Shown one piece after another: positions 26,676 through 35,552 of a stretch of DNA of 64,000 nt (the first letter of the stretch is position 1; every line of letters begins with the position of its first letter). The position numbers and the translations under genes were made by a program. Source of the stretch: Neotamlana sargassicola (GTDB taxonomy: Bacteria; Bacteroidota; Bacteroidia; Flavobacteriales; Flavobacteriaceae); NCBI RefSeq assembly GCF_020523965.1, contig NZ_JAJAPX010000006.1, forward strand, positions 124,001-188,000. The letters run 5' to 3'. Below the pieces are notes generated by a model. It was not told where the DNA came from, made no database searches, and saw only the letters and a program-made list of their open reading frames with translations.

Positions 26676-26954
26676 ATGATACAGGTAAACGAATATTTTG
26701 ATGGAAAAGTAAAATCGTTAGGCTTAAAAAACACACAAGGCAATTTTACAATTGGCGTTTTAACAAAAGGCACTTACGAGTTTAATACCTCTACAAAAGA
26801 GTGGATGACTTTAACCGCTGGAACATGGGAAATAGAGTTACCAAATAGCGAGAAGAAAATATTTGCTATTAACGAAACTTGCGAAATACCGTCGGGTATT
26901 ACGTTTAAGGTTTATGCACTAGAAGATTCGGCCTACTTATGTAAATACGAGTAG
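26676..26954 (+). CDS. ppnP: Pyrimidine/purine nucleoside phosphorylase PpnP (DUF1255)
   Basis: 92 residues from the ATG at 26676, the family's usual length. The frame is open further upstream but that part overlaps miaA and has no family similarity. A small cupin fold: VNEYFDGKVKSLGLKN, IGVLTKGTYEFNT, AGTWEIELP, CEIPSGITFKVYA. It phosphorolyses several nucleosides. It sits 2 bases after miaA. Confidence 0.93.
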   Translation: MIQVNEYFDGKVKSLGLKNTQGNFTIGVLTKGTYEFNTSTKEWMTLTAGTWEIELPNSEKKIFAINETCEIPSGITFKVYALEDSAYLCKYE

Positions 26955-26965
26955 TAAACGTAATT

Positions 26966-28507
26966 TTATTCCATAATAACATTACAATATTTGGCATTTA
27001 TCATAATGTTTTTGCCACTGGCTAAGCTTCCATTCGAAAAACTAGCGCTGTTATCATTGGTTACTTTTTCAGGATGTGAAAATTTGGAGCGCGTACCCTT
27101 ATACTGAAAATTACAAGCCGCTTTGGGTAATGCAATTATAGCATCGGTATTTTGAATAATAATATTTAGGTTGCTAAATGTATCGGCAATATTTAAAATA
27201 TTTAAGTTACCAATATTACCATCAACCATAGCCGCACCAGTTAAATTTTCAATATTCACATTCGACGATATCGCGTTTAAAACCAAATTGTTTACATTTT
27301 TTAAATGCACATCTTCGGTATAATTTAAATTTAGTTCACCTAAATTCCAATTATTTACAATTACTGGCGAATATGAAGCATTAATGGAAGTATGAGTTCC
27401 ATTAATGCTATTCGCTGTAAATTTTGTATATGCTAAATTAGCTTCCAGATTATCTACGCTTGAAGCAAATTGTATTTCGCCATGTTTTACATTTACCTTT
27501 AATTTAGCGTCTTTAGGCATTTTAATAATAATTGTTTTTTTAATCTTGGAGTTTGATTTATGTTCAACCGTTTCTTCAATTAATAAACGACGCTTTTCTG
27601 CCAATTTTGCACGCTCTTTAGCGCGAAGTTTTTGAGCTTCTATACGCGCTTTATTAGCTTCTTCCCTAGCTTTACTAGCTTCTAACCTTGATGCATTTGC
27701 TTCCAAGCTTGCCGCAAAACGTTCGCCCCAAGCCTCCATTTGTTTACCAAATTGTTCTCCAAATTTCTCGCCCCAAGCTTCCATTTTTTCTTCAAAATCT
27801 GAGCTTTCAAATTTTTCTTCAAGAGCTTTACCCCATTCTTCCATTTCTTTGCCATACTTCTCGCCCCATTCTTTACCAAATTTTTCGCCCCAGGCTTCCA
27901 TTTTTTTGGCATAATCGTCGCCATACACTTTTTCGAAGCGTTTGCTATATTTTTCTAAGTATTTATCGCCCTCCTTTTTATAAGTATCATAATCGAACAC
28001 AAAAGCATCACTATTTTCTGGTAACTCAGGTAACTCCGGCATTACAGGCATTGGTGGCACAGGAGGTATTTCTGGAACTACAGGCATACTTAAAATCATT
28101 TCTGGTAAATCGGCCAATTCAAATTGTAATTCATGTAATAAGGCATTTACCATATCGTCTTCATCATTGTTCTTGGAAATATAAATAACCTTCGACGCTT
28201 TTCCGCCACGTGCATTAATGTTAACTTTTTTACTAGAAGCATCTACATCTACACCCCAAGCGTCTAAAACAGATTCTAACTCGTTTTTACTTACTTTTTC
28301 GCCTTCAATAAAGGCTTCTATTTCTACTGTTCGTTTGTTCCAAGTGTCTATAACAATATTGGTGTTACTGGTATTTAAGTCTACTACAACATCGTTATCT
28401 ACTTTTATTGATTGTGAAACTTTAGTCAACTTTTGCTGTGCCACAACACTTCCCGTAATTGTAAAGCATAGCGTAAAAAGTAACGTTTTTATAATGGATT
28501 TGTTCAT
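26966..28507 (-). CDS. Exported DUF4097-like protein with Pro-rich and WGEKFG-repeat segments
   Basis: 513 residues. The order is: signal peptide (1-24), an N-terminal domain with hydrophobic strands (25-115), a Pro/Met/Glu-rich linker (141-165), an amphipathic repeat zone (200-266) with MEAWGEKFG twice and MEAWGERF plus variants, an Ala/Glu/Arg/Lys coiled coil (270-312), and a C-terminal DUF4097-like beta-helix (322-513) of short LNLNYTEDVHLKNVNNL-type strands. It follows the sigma/anti-sigma pair and is probably their target or effector at the envelope. The repeat zone has no family I recognise. Confidence 0.7.
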   Translation of the reverse strand: MNKSIIKTLLFTLCFTITGSVVAQQKLTKVSQSIKVDNDVVVDLNTSNTNIVIDTWNKRTVEIEAFIEGEKVSKNELESVLDAWGVDVDASSKKVNINARGGKASKVIYISKNNDEDDMVNALLHELQFELADLPEMILSMPVVPEIPPVPPMPVMPELPELPENSDAFVFDYDTYKKEGDKYLEKYSKRFEKVYGDDYAKKMEAWGEKFGKEWGEKYGKEMEEWGKALEEKFESSDFEEKMEAWGEKFGEQFGKQMEAWGERFAASLEANASRLEASKAREEANKARIEAQKLRAKERAKLAEKRRLLIEETVEHKSNSKIKKTIIIKMPKDAKLKVNVKHGEIQFASSVDNLEANLAYTKFTANSINGTHTSINASYSPVIVNNWNLGELNLNYTEDVHLKNVNNLVLNAISSNVNIENLTGAAMVDGNIGNLNILNIADTFSNLNIIIQNTDAIIALPKAACNFQYKGTRSKFSHPEKVTNDNSASFSNGSLASGKNIMINAKYCNVIME

Positions 28508-28519
28508 TTTTTGATTGAT

Positions 28520-29098
28520 TTAAATTGATTGTTTAACGTCTGTTGATGCAGACGGATGTAATTCTTGTAATTGTGTTCTTAAACGATACAAAAGGTTTAA
28601 GCGCAATTTTAAATTATCGATTAAAGCGTTAACCGTAAGCTCGTTTAAACCTGTTTCGGTTAAATCGGTAGAAAGTCTTTTATATTCCTTATCAAGCGCA
28701 TCGAGTTGCACCAAATAATCGTCGAACATTTCTTTGGTTTCTGGCGTGTATTTAATTTTACTCAACTCCAAATTTATACTCGCCAAATAGTAATCTTCTA
28801 CCTTTTTTAGCCCTGGCGAAAAGTCACCTAAAGTTTTAATTGTTTCTGGTTTTGTTTCAGCGACCTCAATTTTAGGTGTATCACTAGCACTATTGGATTG
28901 GAAAAACTTAAAAGCACCAAAACTTAAACCCAAAATAACTACAACACTAGCTGCAATTTGCATCCAATTAAAACTACGTTTTTTCTGTTGCGGTAAGGTT
29001 GCATCTAACTTTTCCAGAAAACGTTCTTGATGGTTATTAGGCATTTTTTCAAGGCTTACCTTATCGTTTTTAAACAGTTCTCTAATATCTTGTGCCAT
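28520..29098 (-). CDS. Anti-sigma factor (membrane-bound)
   Basis: 192 residues. A cytoplasmic N-terminus (1-44; ELFKNDKVSLEKMPNNHQERFLEKL) is followed by one transmembrane helix (about 46-64) and an outer domain that is mostly helical. It starts inside the sigma factor gene (17-base overlap), the usual arrangement for an ECF sigma and its inhibitor. No zinc-binding HxxxCxxC motif is present, so it is not of the ZAS type. Confidence 0.8.
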   Translation of the reverse strand: MAQDIRELFKNDKVSLEKMPNNHQERFLEKLDATLPQQKKRSFNWMQIAASVVVILGLSFGAFKFFQSNSASDTPKIEVAETKPETIKTLGDFSPGLKKVEDYYLASINLELSKIKYTPETKEMFDDYLVQLDALDKEYKRLSTDLTETGLNELTVNALIDNLKLRLNLLYRLRTQLQELHPSASTDVKQSI

Positions 29099-29663
29099 TA
29101 TTCTTAAGTGTTAAAATTTCTTGTAATTTCGCTTTTCCTCGCGATAGTTGTGTACGCGAAGCTACTTCGCTAATGCTTAAAATTTTAGATATTTCTTGAT
29201 GGTCATATCCTTCAATTAAATACAACATCACAACGTATTGATATTTGCTTGGTAATGCGTTTATAGCTTTTTTTACATCGTTTATAGTGATAGTATCGGC
29301 TACCAACCATTTGTCGTCTTTTGGCGTATCAATAACTTTAAGGTGCACCTCATCTAACTCAACAAGTTCTTGTTTTTTAGATTTTAAAAAATCGATACTT
29401 TTATTAACGACAATACGTTTTAACCAAGCTCCAAAAGTAACCTCCGCTTTATATTGATGCAGTTTTGTAAAGGCCTTAATAAAGGCTTCTTGAACCACAT
29501 CTTCGGCGTCGGCAGCATCTTTTAAAAATCGTTTTGCAACAATATACATACCATCGCAGTACTGGTTGTATAACTGCATTTGTGCTTTGCGATTGTTTTG
29601 TTTACATTGTTCAATAATGTCAACTTGAAACATGCTTTTTTCTTTTGGTTGGTTATAGTTCAT
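29082..29663 (-). CDS. ECF-type RNA polymerase sigma factor
   Basis: 193 residues. Sigma region 2 is at about 30-95 (DAEDVVQEAFIKAFTKL, WLKRIVVNKSIDFLKS) and region 4 at 128-183 (LPSKYQYVVMLYLIEGYDHQEISKIL, VASRTQLSRGKAKLQE). It directs transcription to a stress or envelope regulon and probably controls its own operon. An in-frame Met at residue 11 (MFQVDIIEQCKQNN) is an equally good start. A promoter of housekeeping type lies at 29727-29758. Confidence 0.93.
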   Translation of the reverse strand: MNYNQPKEKSMFQVDIIEQCKQNNRKAQMQLYNQYCDGMYIVAKRFLKDAADAEDVVQEAFIKAFTKLHQYKAEVTFGAWLKRIVVNKSIDFLKSKKQELVELDEVHLKVIDTPKDDKWLVADTITINDVKKAINALPSKYQYVVMLYLIEGYDHQEISKILSISEVASRTQLSRGKAKLQEILTLKNNGTRY

Positions 29664-29726
29664 CTTAAAGACGAATTAAAAAACGGAGTGTTGCAAAAAA
29701 TTTAAATATTTTTAAAAAAATTATAA

Positions 29727-29758
29727 CAAAGCTAGATAAATAGACGTTTGTATTTCAA
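29727..29758 (-). promoter_or_regulatory. Promoter of the sigma/anti-sigma operon
   Basis: On the minus strand TTG (29758-29756), 21 bases, then TAGCTTTG (29734-29727). The leader is about 55 nt. The match is to the primary sigma factor pattern, so basal expression does not need the ECF factor. Confidence 0.65.
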
Positions 29759-29805
29759 TAATTATTACTTTTTAAAGTATATTTACAGCTAAAAAATTGC
29801 TCTGC

Positions 29806-30360
29806 ATGAACACCGCTTTAAAACGAATTTTAGTTTTTTTATCTATTGTTGCCTTAGGTTTATTATTATATTCTGTATTTGTTGAAAATATTTTTGCGCC
29901 ACGATTAAGCCCAAAAGACACTGTAAAATTCGAGTTAAACGATTTAAAATTAAAAGTGTTTTACAACCGTCCGTCTAAAAAAAACAGAGCCATTTTTGGA
30001 GCTTTAGTCCCATTCGATCAGGTTTGGCGAACAGGAGCAAACGAAGCTACTACTTTCGAAACTAACAAAAATCTTGAAGTAAACGGAATGCCTTTAGCTG
30101 AAGGTAAATATACGTTATGGACAGTTCCAAGAGATTCTGTTTGGACCGTTATTTTTAATTCGAAACAATACGCTTGGGGTGTAAATGCCCAAATGCAACC
30201 CATGTGGGATCCTAATTACGACGTTTTAAATATTGATGTTCCTGTACAAAAATTAAACACTACGGTTGAACAATTTACGATTGCTTTCGATAACTCCACA
30301 GACAACTTGTTTTTAACCATGGCCTGGGATGATGTTAAAATTTCGGTGCCTTTGAAGTAG
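29806..30360 (+). CDS. DUF2911 family protein
   Basis: 184 residues from the ATG at 29806 (an upstream TTG at 29797 is not needed). An N-terminal membrane anchor (about 7-28) is followed by the DUF2911 fold: VFYNRPSKKNRAIFGALVPFDQVWRTGANEAT, LAEGKYTLWTVP, FNSKQYAWG. This domain is common in exported Bacteroidota proteins and has no known activity. It is single. Confidence 0.88.
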   Translation: MNTALKRILVFLSIVALGLLLYSVFVENIFAPRLSPKDTVKFELNDLKLKVFYNRPSKKNRAIFGALVPFDQVWRTGANEATTFETNKNLEVNGMPLAEGKYTLWTVPRDSVWTVIFNSKQYAWGVNAQMQPMWDPNYDVLNIDVPVQKLNTTVEQFTIAFDNSTDNLFLTMAWDDVKISVPLK

Positions 30361-30427
30361 ATTTGGTTTGCAGTTCTTAGTATCCAGTAGCTAGCAGCAA
30401 TACCTTAAATACAGTCCGCCGACCTTC

Positions 30428-31072
30428 ATGAATTATAATAAATTTTTGTCAGTCAAATTAACCCGTTTAATTATTTCGCTCTGTATTCTTATAAGTCTGA
30501 ATTCATGTGATAAAAAAGATAAGAAAACTTATAATGACGAGATTAACTACAGTGATTTCAACTACTACAAAATTATAAACACTAAAAATAGAGAGAGTAG
30601 TACTGATCAATTAATTGAACTTGAAATTTACGGAACTACCAAAGAAAATATGTTCGTAAATCAAGTAAAATCGTTTTTAAAAACAGATGTTGATATAGAC
30701 TCTTTGAATAGTCATTTTTATACACTTAAGTTTAATGAATATAAACCATTAAATTATAAGGGCTACATAGATATTGTTTATGGAAAAGAGAAAGTAATTG
30801 ATATTGAATTTAAGGTAATTACATCTACAAATAATGAAAAAGAAGAGATTTTATCATTTAAATCAATTGACTCAAATAGGGTAAATTTTAATTTCATTAA
30901 TGTTGATTCAAAAAATCCAATTAAAGGAGTTTTATGCATTAAGATTGAGTCAGAACTTATAGTTGAAGAAGGTGAAGAAAAGATAGTCGGGTATTATTTT
31001 GAATACATGTTTGTTGATACCAAAAAATTCACAAACAATTCTTTTATAGAGGAATATAAAAACAAAAAATAA
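30428..31072 (+). CDS. Hypothetical lipoprotein
   Basis: 214 residues. The signal peptide ends in the lipobox LNSC (Cys27), followed by a charged linker (DKKDKKTYNDE) and a soluble domain rich in Lys, Glu and Ile. No family recognised. There is no partner gene nearby. Its codon use and AT content are somewhat higher than in the neighbours, and the following 460 bases are gene-poor, so the area may be variable. Confidence 0.65.
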   Translation: MNYNKFLSVKLTRLIISLCILISLNSCDKKDKKTYNDEINYSDFNYYKIINTKNRESSTDQLIELEIYGTTKENMFVNQVKSFLKTDVDIDSLNSHFYTLKFNEYKPLNYKGYIDIVYGKEKVIDIEFKVITSTNNEKEEILSFKSIDSNRVNFNFINVDSKNPIKGVLCIKIESELIVEEGEEKIVGYYFEYMFVDTKKFTNNSFIEEYKNKK

Positions 31073-31536
31073 TACTACTGCTAACACCGCATATAATTTA
31101 TTACTAGTTCTAGACTGTTTATAAAAATACTTACAATTTTTCTATTTCCTTTAAAAATAAAAAAATAAATCTGTAACAACAGAAATTAATTTGAGACTTA
31201 TACCACAACAAATTATTATATCAAATAGATTATTTTTATATTTTATTATTAGTTATTGCTAGTATTCTAACCATTAAAGGAGAAAGAAACTCTAAAAGAA
31301 AAAAACTTTTTATTCTAATTTACATTGTTTTAATTGGCGTCGCCCTTCTGTATAATTTTGGATATTTTTTTGGACAAATGGTCTATGAATTGATAAATAA
31401 TTAAAGGAGTCCAAACTGGATACTTAAGAAAAGTAAATTTAGATTTGTAGCTAGTGCGAAATTTTAACTCTGCAATTTATTTTCTTGTTTTTTGGCTCTA
31501 TAAAAATTTGTAACTTTCTACAAACAATCTGTAGTT
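31073..31536. other. Gene-poor intergenic region
   Basis: 464 bases between the lipoprotein gene and meaB. Apart from the small membrane-protein frame at 31195-31404 I see only AT-rich DNA and a weak TAACTTTC (-7-like) at 31511-31518 before meaB. Confidence 0.5.
31195..31404 (+). pseudogene. Small membrane-protein reading frame without a start codon
   Basis: A frame open from 31195 to TAA at 31402-31404 encodes about 69 residues with two convincing membrane helices (YILLLVIASILTI and ILIYIVLIGVALLYNF) separated by a basic loop (KGERNSKRKKL). This is positive-inside logic, unlikely by chance. There is no ATG, GTG or TTG before the first helix. It may use a rare start or be a gene with a destroyed 5' end. 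Confidence 0.4.
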
Positions 31537-32589
31537 GTGGCTTCAAAAGAAAATAAAGAAGGAATTTCAAAATTTACCAACAAAGTTTCAATTAAATCTT
31601 TTCAACAAAAAAGAAAGACAACAATTAATGCCGACGACTTAGTAAAATCGGTATTAAATAAAAGCATTTCGGCATTAAGCAGAGCCATAACTCTAATTGA
31701 AAGTAACAACCCCGCGCATCAAGAAAAAGCCAATAAAATTATTAAAAACTGTTTGCCACATGCAAACAAATCGATTAGAATTGGTATTACTGGTGTTCCT
31801 GGAGTTGGTAAAAGCACATTTATAGAAACCCTTGGAAATCACCTAATTTTACAAGGCAAAAAAGTAGCAGTTTTGGCTGTAGACCCGAGTAGCACGGTAA
31901 CCAAAGGCAGTATTTTGGGCGATAAAACCCGAATGGAGAATTTAGCAAAAAATCCGAAAGCATTTATTCGGCCTTCAGCTTCTGGAAATACGCTTGGTGG
32001 CGTTGCAAAAAAAACACGCGAAACTATTATTTTATGCGAAGCCGCAGGTTTCGATGTAATAATTATTGAAACAGTTGGTGTTGGCCAAAGCGAAACTACC
32101 GTTGCTAGTATGGTAGATTTCTTTTTACTTTTAAAATTAGCAGGTGCAGGCGATGAATTACAGGGTATTAAACGTGGTATTATTGAAATGGCCGATACCA
32201 TTGCCATAAATAAAGCCGACGGAAACAATATTAAACAAGCAAAACTAGCAAAGGTAGAATTTAACCGTGCACTGCACTACCTACCTCGAAAAGCATCGCA
32301 ATGGCAACCACAAGTACTAACCTGTAGCGCCTTACAAAACGAAGGAATCGTAGAAATTTGGGAAGCCATTTTAAACTACTTTGAAATCACAAAAGCGAAT
32401 CAATATTTCTCGCACAAACGACAAGAGCAAGATAAATATTGGCTTATGCAAACTATTGAAAATCAACTAAAAGCTAACTTTTTTAATTCACCAAAAATAC
32501 AAACTGCCTTAAAAGAACAACTCACTTTAATGGCTCAAAATCGTACAACGGCTTTCGCCGCAGCAAACTATATTTTAAATCTTGACTAA
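31537..32589 (+). CDS. meaB: Methylmalonyl-CoA mutase-associated GTPase MeaB
   Basis: 350 residues with a GTG start (no ATG nearby). The P-loop GVPGVGKSTFIE is near 88, followed by LAVDPSSTVTKGSILGDKTRM, FIRPSASGNTLGGVA, ETVGVGQSE and INKADG. It is a G3E-type GTPase that loads and protects adenosylcobalamin in methylmalonyl-CoA mutase, encoded 25 kb away at 57136-61305. The next gene begins 3 bases later. Confidence 0.95.
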   Translation: MASKENKEGISKFTNKVSIKSFQQKRKTTINADDLVKSVLNKSISALSRAITLIESNNPAHQEKANKIIKNCLPHANKSIRIGITGVPGVGKSTFIETLGNHLILQGKKVAVLAVDPSSTVTKGSILGDKTRMENLAKNPKAFIRPSASGNTLGGVAKKTRETIILCEAAGFDVIIIETVGVGQSETTVASMVDFFLLLKLAGAGDELQGIKRGIIEMADTIAINKADGNNIKQAKLAKVEFNRALHYLPRKASQWQPQVLTCSALQNEGIVEIWEAILNYFEITKANQYFSHKRQEQDKYWLMQTIENQLKANFFNSPKIQTALKEQLTLMAQNRTTAFAAANYILNLD

Positions 32590-32592
32590 ACC

Positions 32593-33000
32593 ATGGCAAA
32601 AAAAACTTGGATAGAAAAACGCGATGCAAAAAAAGAATTTGTAGTTAAAACCATAGATAAAAAATTCGCCGATATTCCTGAGGGCAGTCGCATGCTTATT
32701 GCAACGCCTCAAATAATAAATACCTACGTAAACAACATTCCGTTTGGTAAAACCCGGGAATTAACCACCATGCGAACCGACTTAGCAGCAACCTATAACA
32801 CCGATAAAACTTGCCCAGTAACAGCAGGAATATTTTTAAGAATTGTAGCCGAAGCGGCCTATGAAGAACTCGAAAACAACGGATCTATCGAACAAATAAC
32901 ACCCTTTTGGCGTATAGTAAGCCCTAATTCAAAATTGGCAAAAAAACTAAGTTGTGGCGAAGCATTTATTATAAATCAACGTATTAAAGAAGGCTGTTAG
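32593..33000 (+). CDS. Conserved hypothetical protein (weakly MGMT/ATL-like)
   Basis: 135 residues, soluble and basic. Segments GSRMLIATPQIINTYVNNIPFG, TCPVTAGIFLRIVAEAAYEEL and ITPFWRIVSPNSKLAKKLSCGEAFI look strongly conserved in style. The latter part vaguely recalls the C-terminal half of alkyltransferase-like proteins, but the active-site P-C-H-R motif is missing. It is tightly coupled to meaB (3 bases). Its stop overlaps the stop of the convergent PAP2 gene by 4 bases. Function unknown. Confidence 0.75.
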   Translation: MAKKTWIEKRDAKKEFVVKTIDKKFADIPEGSRMLIATPQIINTYVNNIPFGKTRELTTMRTDLAATYNTDKTCPVTAGIFLRIVAEAAYEELENNGSIEQITPFWRIVSPNSKLAKKLSCGEAFIINQRIKEGC

Positions 33001-33578
33001 GCATCAGCGTTTACAGCCCCATATTTTCCCACTAAAAACAGAGCTATTTTGTAAAATAAAAATCCGGACAAAGCTCCAAACGCCATTCCACAAACAATAT
33101 CCAAAGGAAAATGTACCCCAACATAAATTCGGCTATAAGCCACTGTTCCGGCCCAAAATAACAAATAAAAAATTAAATTTTTATAGTAAGGTTTTAGCAA
33201 CAGCCCAATAAAAACAGCCGCCGCCATAGAGTTCGACGAATGTCCAGAGAAAAACCCATACTTACCGCAATAGCCAGCAATCATGCGCATATATTCCATA
33301 ACACCTTCTGTTCTGCAAGGTCGTAAACGTTCAAATCCTCGTTTAAAAACGTTAGTAATTTGGTCGGTAAATGTCACCATTAACACAATGGTTAAAATAA
33401 AAATCAATAACCCTTTTAACCCAAATTTTTTATACAGCAAAAATAAAAGTACTGCATACAACGGTATAAAACTAAGCTTATTGGTAATTACCAACCACAG
33501 CGTGTCCCATGTAGTCGAACCTAAATTATTCAAAAATAAAAAAAGCGCTTCATCCTGATTAATAAGTTGATCTATCAT
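32997..33578 (-). CDS. PAP2 family phosphatase
   Basis: 193 residues with five to six membrane helices. All three PAP2 motifs are present: KRGFERLRP (motif 1), FFSGHSSN (motif 2, His) and SRIYVGVHFPLDI (motif 3). It probably dephosphorylates undecaprenyl pyrophosphate or phosphatidic/phosphatidylglycerol phosphate. Its 3' end overlaps the convergent gene. Confidence 0.93.
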   Translation of the reverse strand: MIDQLINQDEALFLFLNNLGSTTWDTLWLVITNKLSFIPLYAVLLFLLYKKFGLKGLLIFILTIVLMVTFTDQITNVFKRGFERLRPCRTEGVMEYMRMIAGYCGKYGFFSGHSSNSMAAAVFIGLLLKPYYKNLIFYLLFWAGTVAYSRIYVGVHFPLDIVCGMAFGALSGFLFYKIALFLVGKYGAVNADA

Positions 33579-33590
33579 TATTTACAATTT

Positions 33591-33676
33591 GGGCGTTACC
33601 CCGAAATTTGGGGTCGGGCTTTCCGCTAAATCCCCGAAAAAAAAAATCGGGGGATACCGCTGCAATCCCTAACGCA
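33591..33676 (+). repeat. Structured intergenic repeat, copy 2
   Basis: 86 bases opening GGGCGTTACC and closing AATCCCTAACGCA, with terminal GCGTTA / TAACGC. Internal hairpins are CCCCGAAATTTGGGG and ATCCCCGA / TCGGGGGAT around a poly-A loop. It shares GGGTCGGGCTTTC with copy 1 at 25597. It lies between the PAP2 start and the stop of the next minus-strand gene. Confidence 0.88.
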
Positions 33677-33678
33677 AT

Positions 33679-33906
33679 TTAATCTTCGTATTTAGCTATT
33701 TCGGCATCATAAAAAGCGGTAGCTTCTTTAATGGCATTTTGGGTTTCGGTTTCTAATTCCTTTTGGTCTTCGGCATCAAAATCTTCAAACCATTCCACTT
33801 CATCATCTTCTAAATTAATGATAAATCGAGGAAACTCGGTGTGTATAATATATATAGCATTTGGAAATTCGCTATTGTCGCCTAAAATAAATTTTGGAAG
33901 TGTCAT
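33679..33906 (-). CDS. Small acidic hypothetical protein
   Basis: 75 residues, very acidic (Asp/Glu about one third in the second half). It opens MTLPKFILGDNSEFPNAIYIIHTEFPRFIINLE, a compact beta-like start, and ends in a helix. I recall similar short proteins in Flavobacteriaceae but no function. It starts 3 bases beyond the MATE stop, so it is the downstream partner of the exporter gene. Confidence 0.75.
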   Translation of the reverse strand: MTLPKFILGDNSEFPNAIYIIHTEFPRFIINLEDDEVEWFEDFDAEDQKELETETQNAIKEATAFYDAEIAKYED

Positions 33907-33909
33907 TTT

Positions 33910-35292
33910 TTAAGTTTTACTGTGAAACAAAATTAAGCGTTTAGTTAAATAATTAAACCTAAAAAACAATAAAATTGCGGCTGTACTTAAACCTGCCAAT
34001 AAACCTAACCAAATTCCAAAACTTCCTAAGTTATCTGCTTTACCAAAATACCAACAAATAGGAAAACCAACTACCCAATACGAAAAAAAGGTTATTAATG
34101 TTGGTATTTTTACATCTTGCATACCTCGTAATGCTCCTAAAGCTAAAATTTGCAAGCTATCGCTCACCTGAAAAATGGCAGCAGCAATTAATAATTTAGA
34201 AGCAATACTAACAACCTCCGTATTATCGACAAAGTTTTTTGCATCATTAATATCTACATATAATTTAGGTAAATGCTCGTGCAAAGCAAAAAACAGTAGC
34301 GCAAAACAACAGGCAAAAAGTGCTCCTAGAAAAAATATTGAAAAAGCAATACGACGCAAATCTTTGTAATTCTTTAAACCTTTTTGGTTTCCAACACGTA
34401 TCATGGCTGCAACATTAAGTCCCATAGCCACCATAAATGTCATCGATGCCAAATTCAGTGCGATTTGGTTTGCAGCCTGCGGGTTTTTACCTAATAAACC
34501 ACTTAACCAAATAGCTGCTGTAAAAATAGCAACTTCAAAAAACATTTGCATCGCACTTGGTGTGGCGAGGTTTAATATTTTTTTTATCATTAACTTATCA
34601 ATTACAAAAAATTTAATTTTTGTAACAAAAGGCTTCGATTTATCTTGTTTAAACAATAAATACCATAAATAAAACACCATTATAAAACGCGATGCCAATG
34701 TACCATAGGCAGCACCAACAATACCCATTTCTGGGCAACCAAAGTTTCCAAAAATTAATAAATAATTTAAAACCACATTAACCACATTAGCTACAAGGGT
34801 GGCATACATGGGGTATCGTGTTAAAGACAAACCATCGCTAAATTGCTTAAATGCCTGAAAAACAATTAAGGGAATAAGTGAAAATGACACTAAATTTAAA
34901 TACGGAATAGCCAATTCTACCACCTCAATGGGTTGTTTCATTAAGTACATAAATGGTTTCGCAAAAAAGACTAATAAAAACAATAGAATTCCTAAAAACG
35001 TACATAAAAATAAACCATTTTTAAAGTAGGCTTTTCCATTTATAAAATCTTTTGCAGCATCGGCCTCGGCAATTAATGGCGTTATTGCAGTTGAAAAACC
35101 AATACCCAACGACATGGCAATAAACATAAAACTATTACCTAAAGAAACGGCTGCTAATTCGGCAGTACCTATTTGACCCACCATTATATTATCGATAAAA
35201 CCAACAAAGGTGTGCCCCAACATGCCCAACATTACTGGTGAGGCAAGCATCCAGTTATACTTAAATTCTCTGGTGTAGTCGCTAAAATTCAT
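33910..35292 (-). CDS. MATE family multidrug/Na+ exporter
   Basis: 460 residues from the ATG at 35292 (an in-frame GTG 5 codons upstream is unlikely). Twelve membrane helices form two homologous halves. Signatures: PVMLGMLGHTFVGFIDNIMVGQIGTAELAAVSLGNS in the first half and LNLATPSAMQMFFEVAIF in the second. This is a NorM-type cation-coupled efflux pump. The drug range cannot be predicted. Confidence 0.94.
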   Translation of the reverse strand: MNFSDYTREFKYNWMLASPVMLGMLGHTFVGFIDNIMVGQIGTAELAAVSLGNSFMFIAMSLGIGFSTAITPLIAEADAAKDFINGKAYFKNGLFLCTFLGILLFLLVFFAKPFMYLMKQPIEVVELAIPYLNLVSFSLIPLIVFQAFKQFSDGLSLTRYPMYATLVANVVNVVLNYLLIFGNFGCPEMGIVGAAYGTLASRFIMVFYLWYLLFKQDKSKPFVTKIKFFVIDKLMIKKILNLATPSAMQMFFEVAIFTAAIWLSGLLGKNPQAANQIALNLASMTFMVAMGLNVAAMIRVGNQKGLKNYKDLRRIAFSIFFLGALFACCFALLFFALHEHLPKLYVDINDAKNFVDNTEVVSIASKLLIAAAIFQVSDSLQILALGALRGMQDVKIPTLITFFSYWVVGFPICWYFGKADNLGSFGIWLGLLAGLSTAAILLFFRFNYLTKRLILFHSKT

Positions 35293-35401
35293 GGCGTAAA
35301 AGTACACTTAAGCCCATATAAAACCAATTGAACAAAGTATTAAATTCTTAACATATGTTAAAATAATTCTGAAAATCTGATTTAATTACGATTTTTTTTG
35401 C

Positions 35402-35552
35402 TAATTTTGCTATAACGTTTTGACAATCAATAAATTTACCAACGTAAACATAAAGTAAGAAAACTAAAAAGCAAGTATTTTAAAGGGATTAAAAATTTAA
35501 GCTAGAAAGTTTTCATAAAAAAGGAGAAAATGTAAATTTTCTCCTTTTTTTT
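35402..35552 (+). ncRNA. Candidate small RNA (promoter-like element to terminator)
   Basis: On the plus strand TAATTTTG (35402-35409) is a perfect TAnnTTTG match. It is followed after about 110 bases without an open frame by the intrinsic terminator at 35523-35552. The transcript would be about 135 nt. No plus-strand gene lies near. No clear -33 element is seen and I recognise no RNA family. Confidence 0.3.
35523..35552. terminator. Bidirectional terminator
   Basis: The stem GGAGAAAA (35523-35530) / TTTTCTCC (35537-35544) has a 6-base loop and eight T on the plus side, with six A before it, so it works on both strands. It ends the nitronate monooxygenase transcript and possibly a plus-strand small RNA. 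Confidence 0.87.

Noticed and set aside
32593-33000. O6-alkylguanine methyltransferase
   Set aside because: Only faint similarity to the C-terminal part and no PCHR active-site motif.
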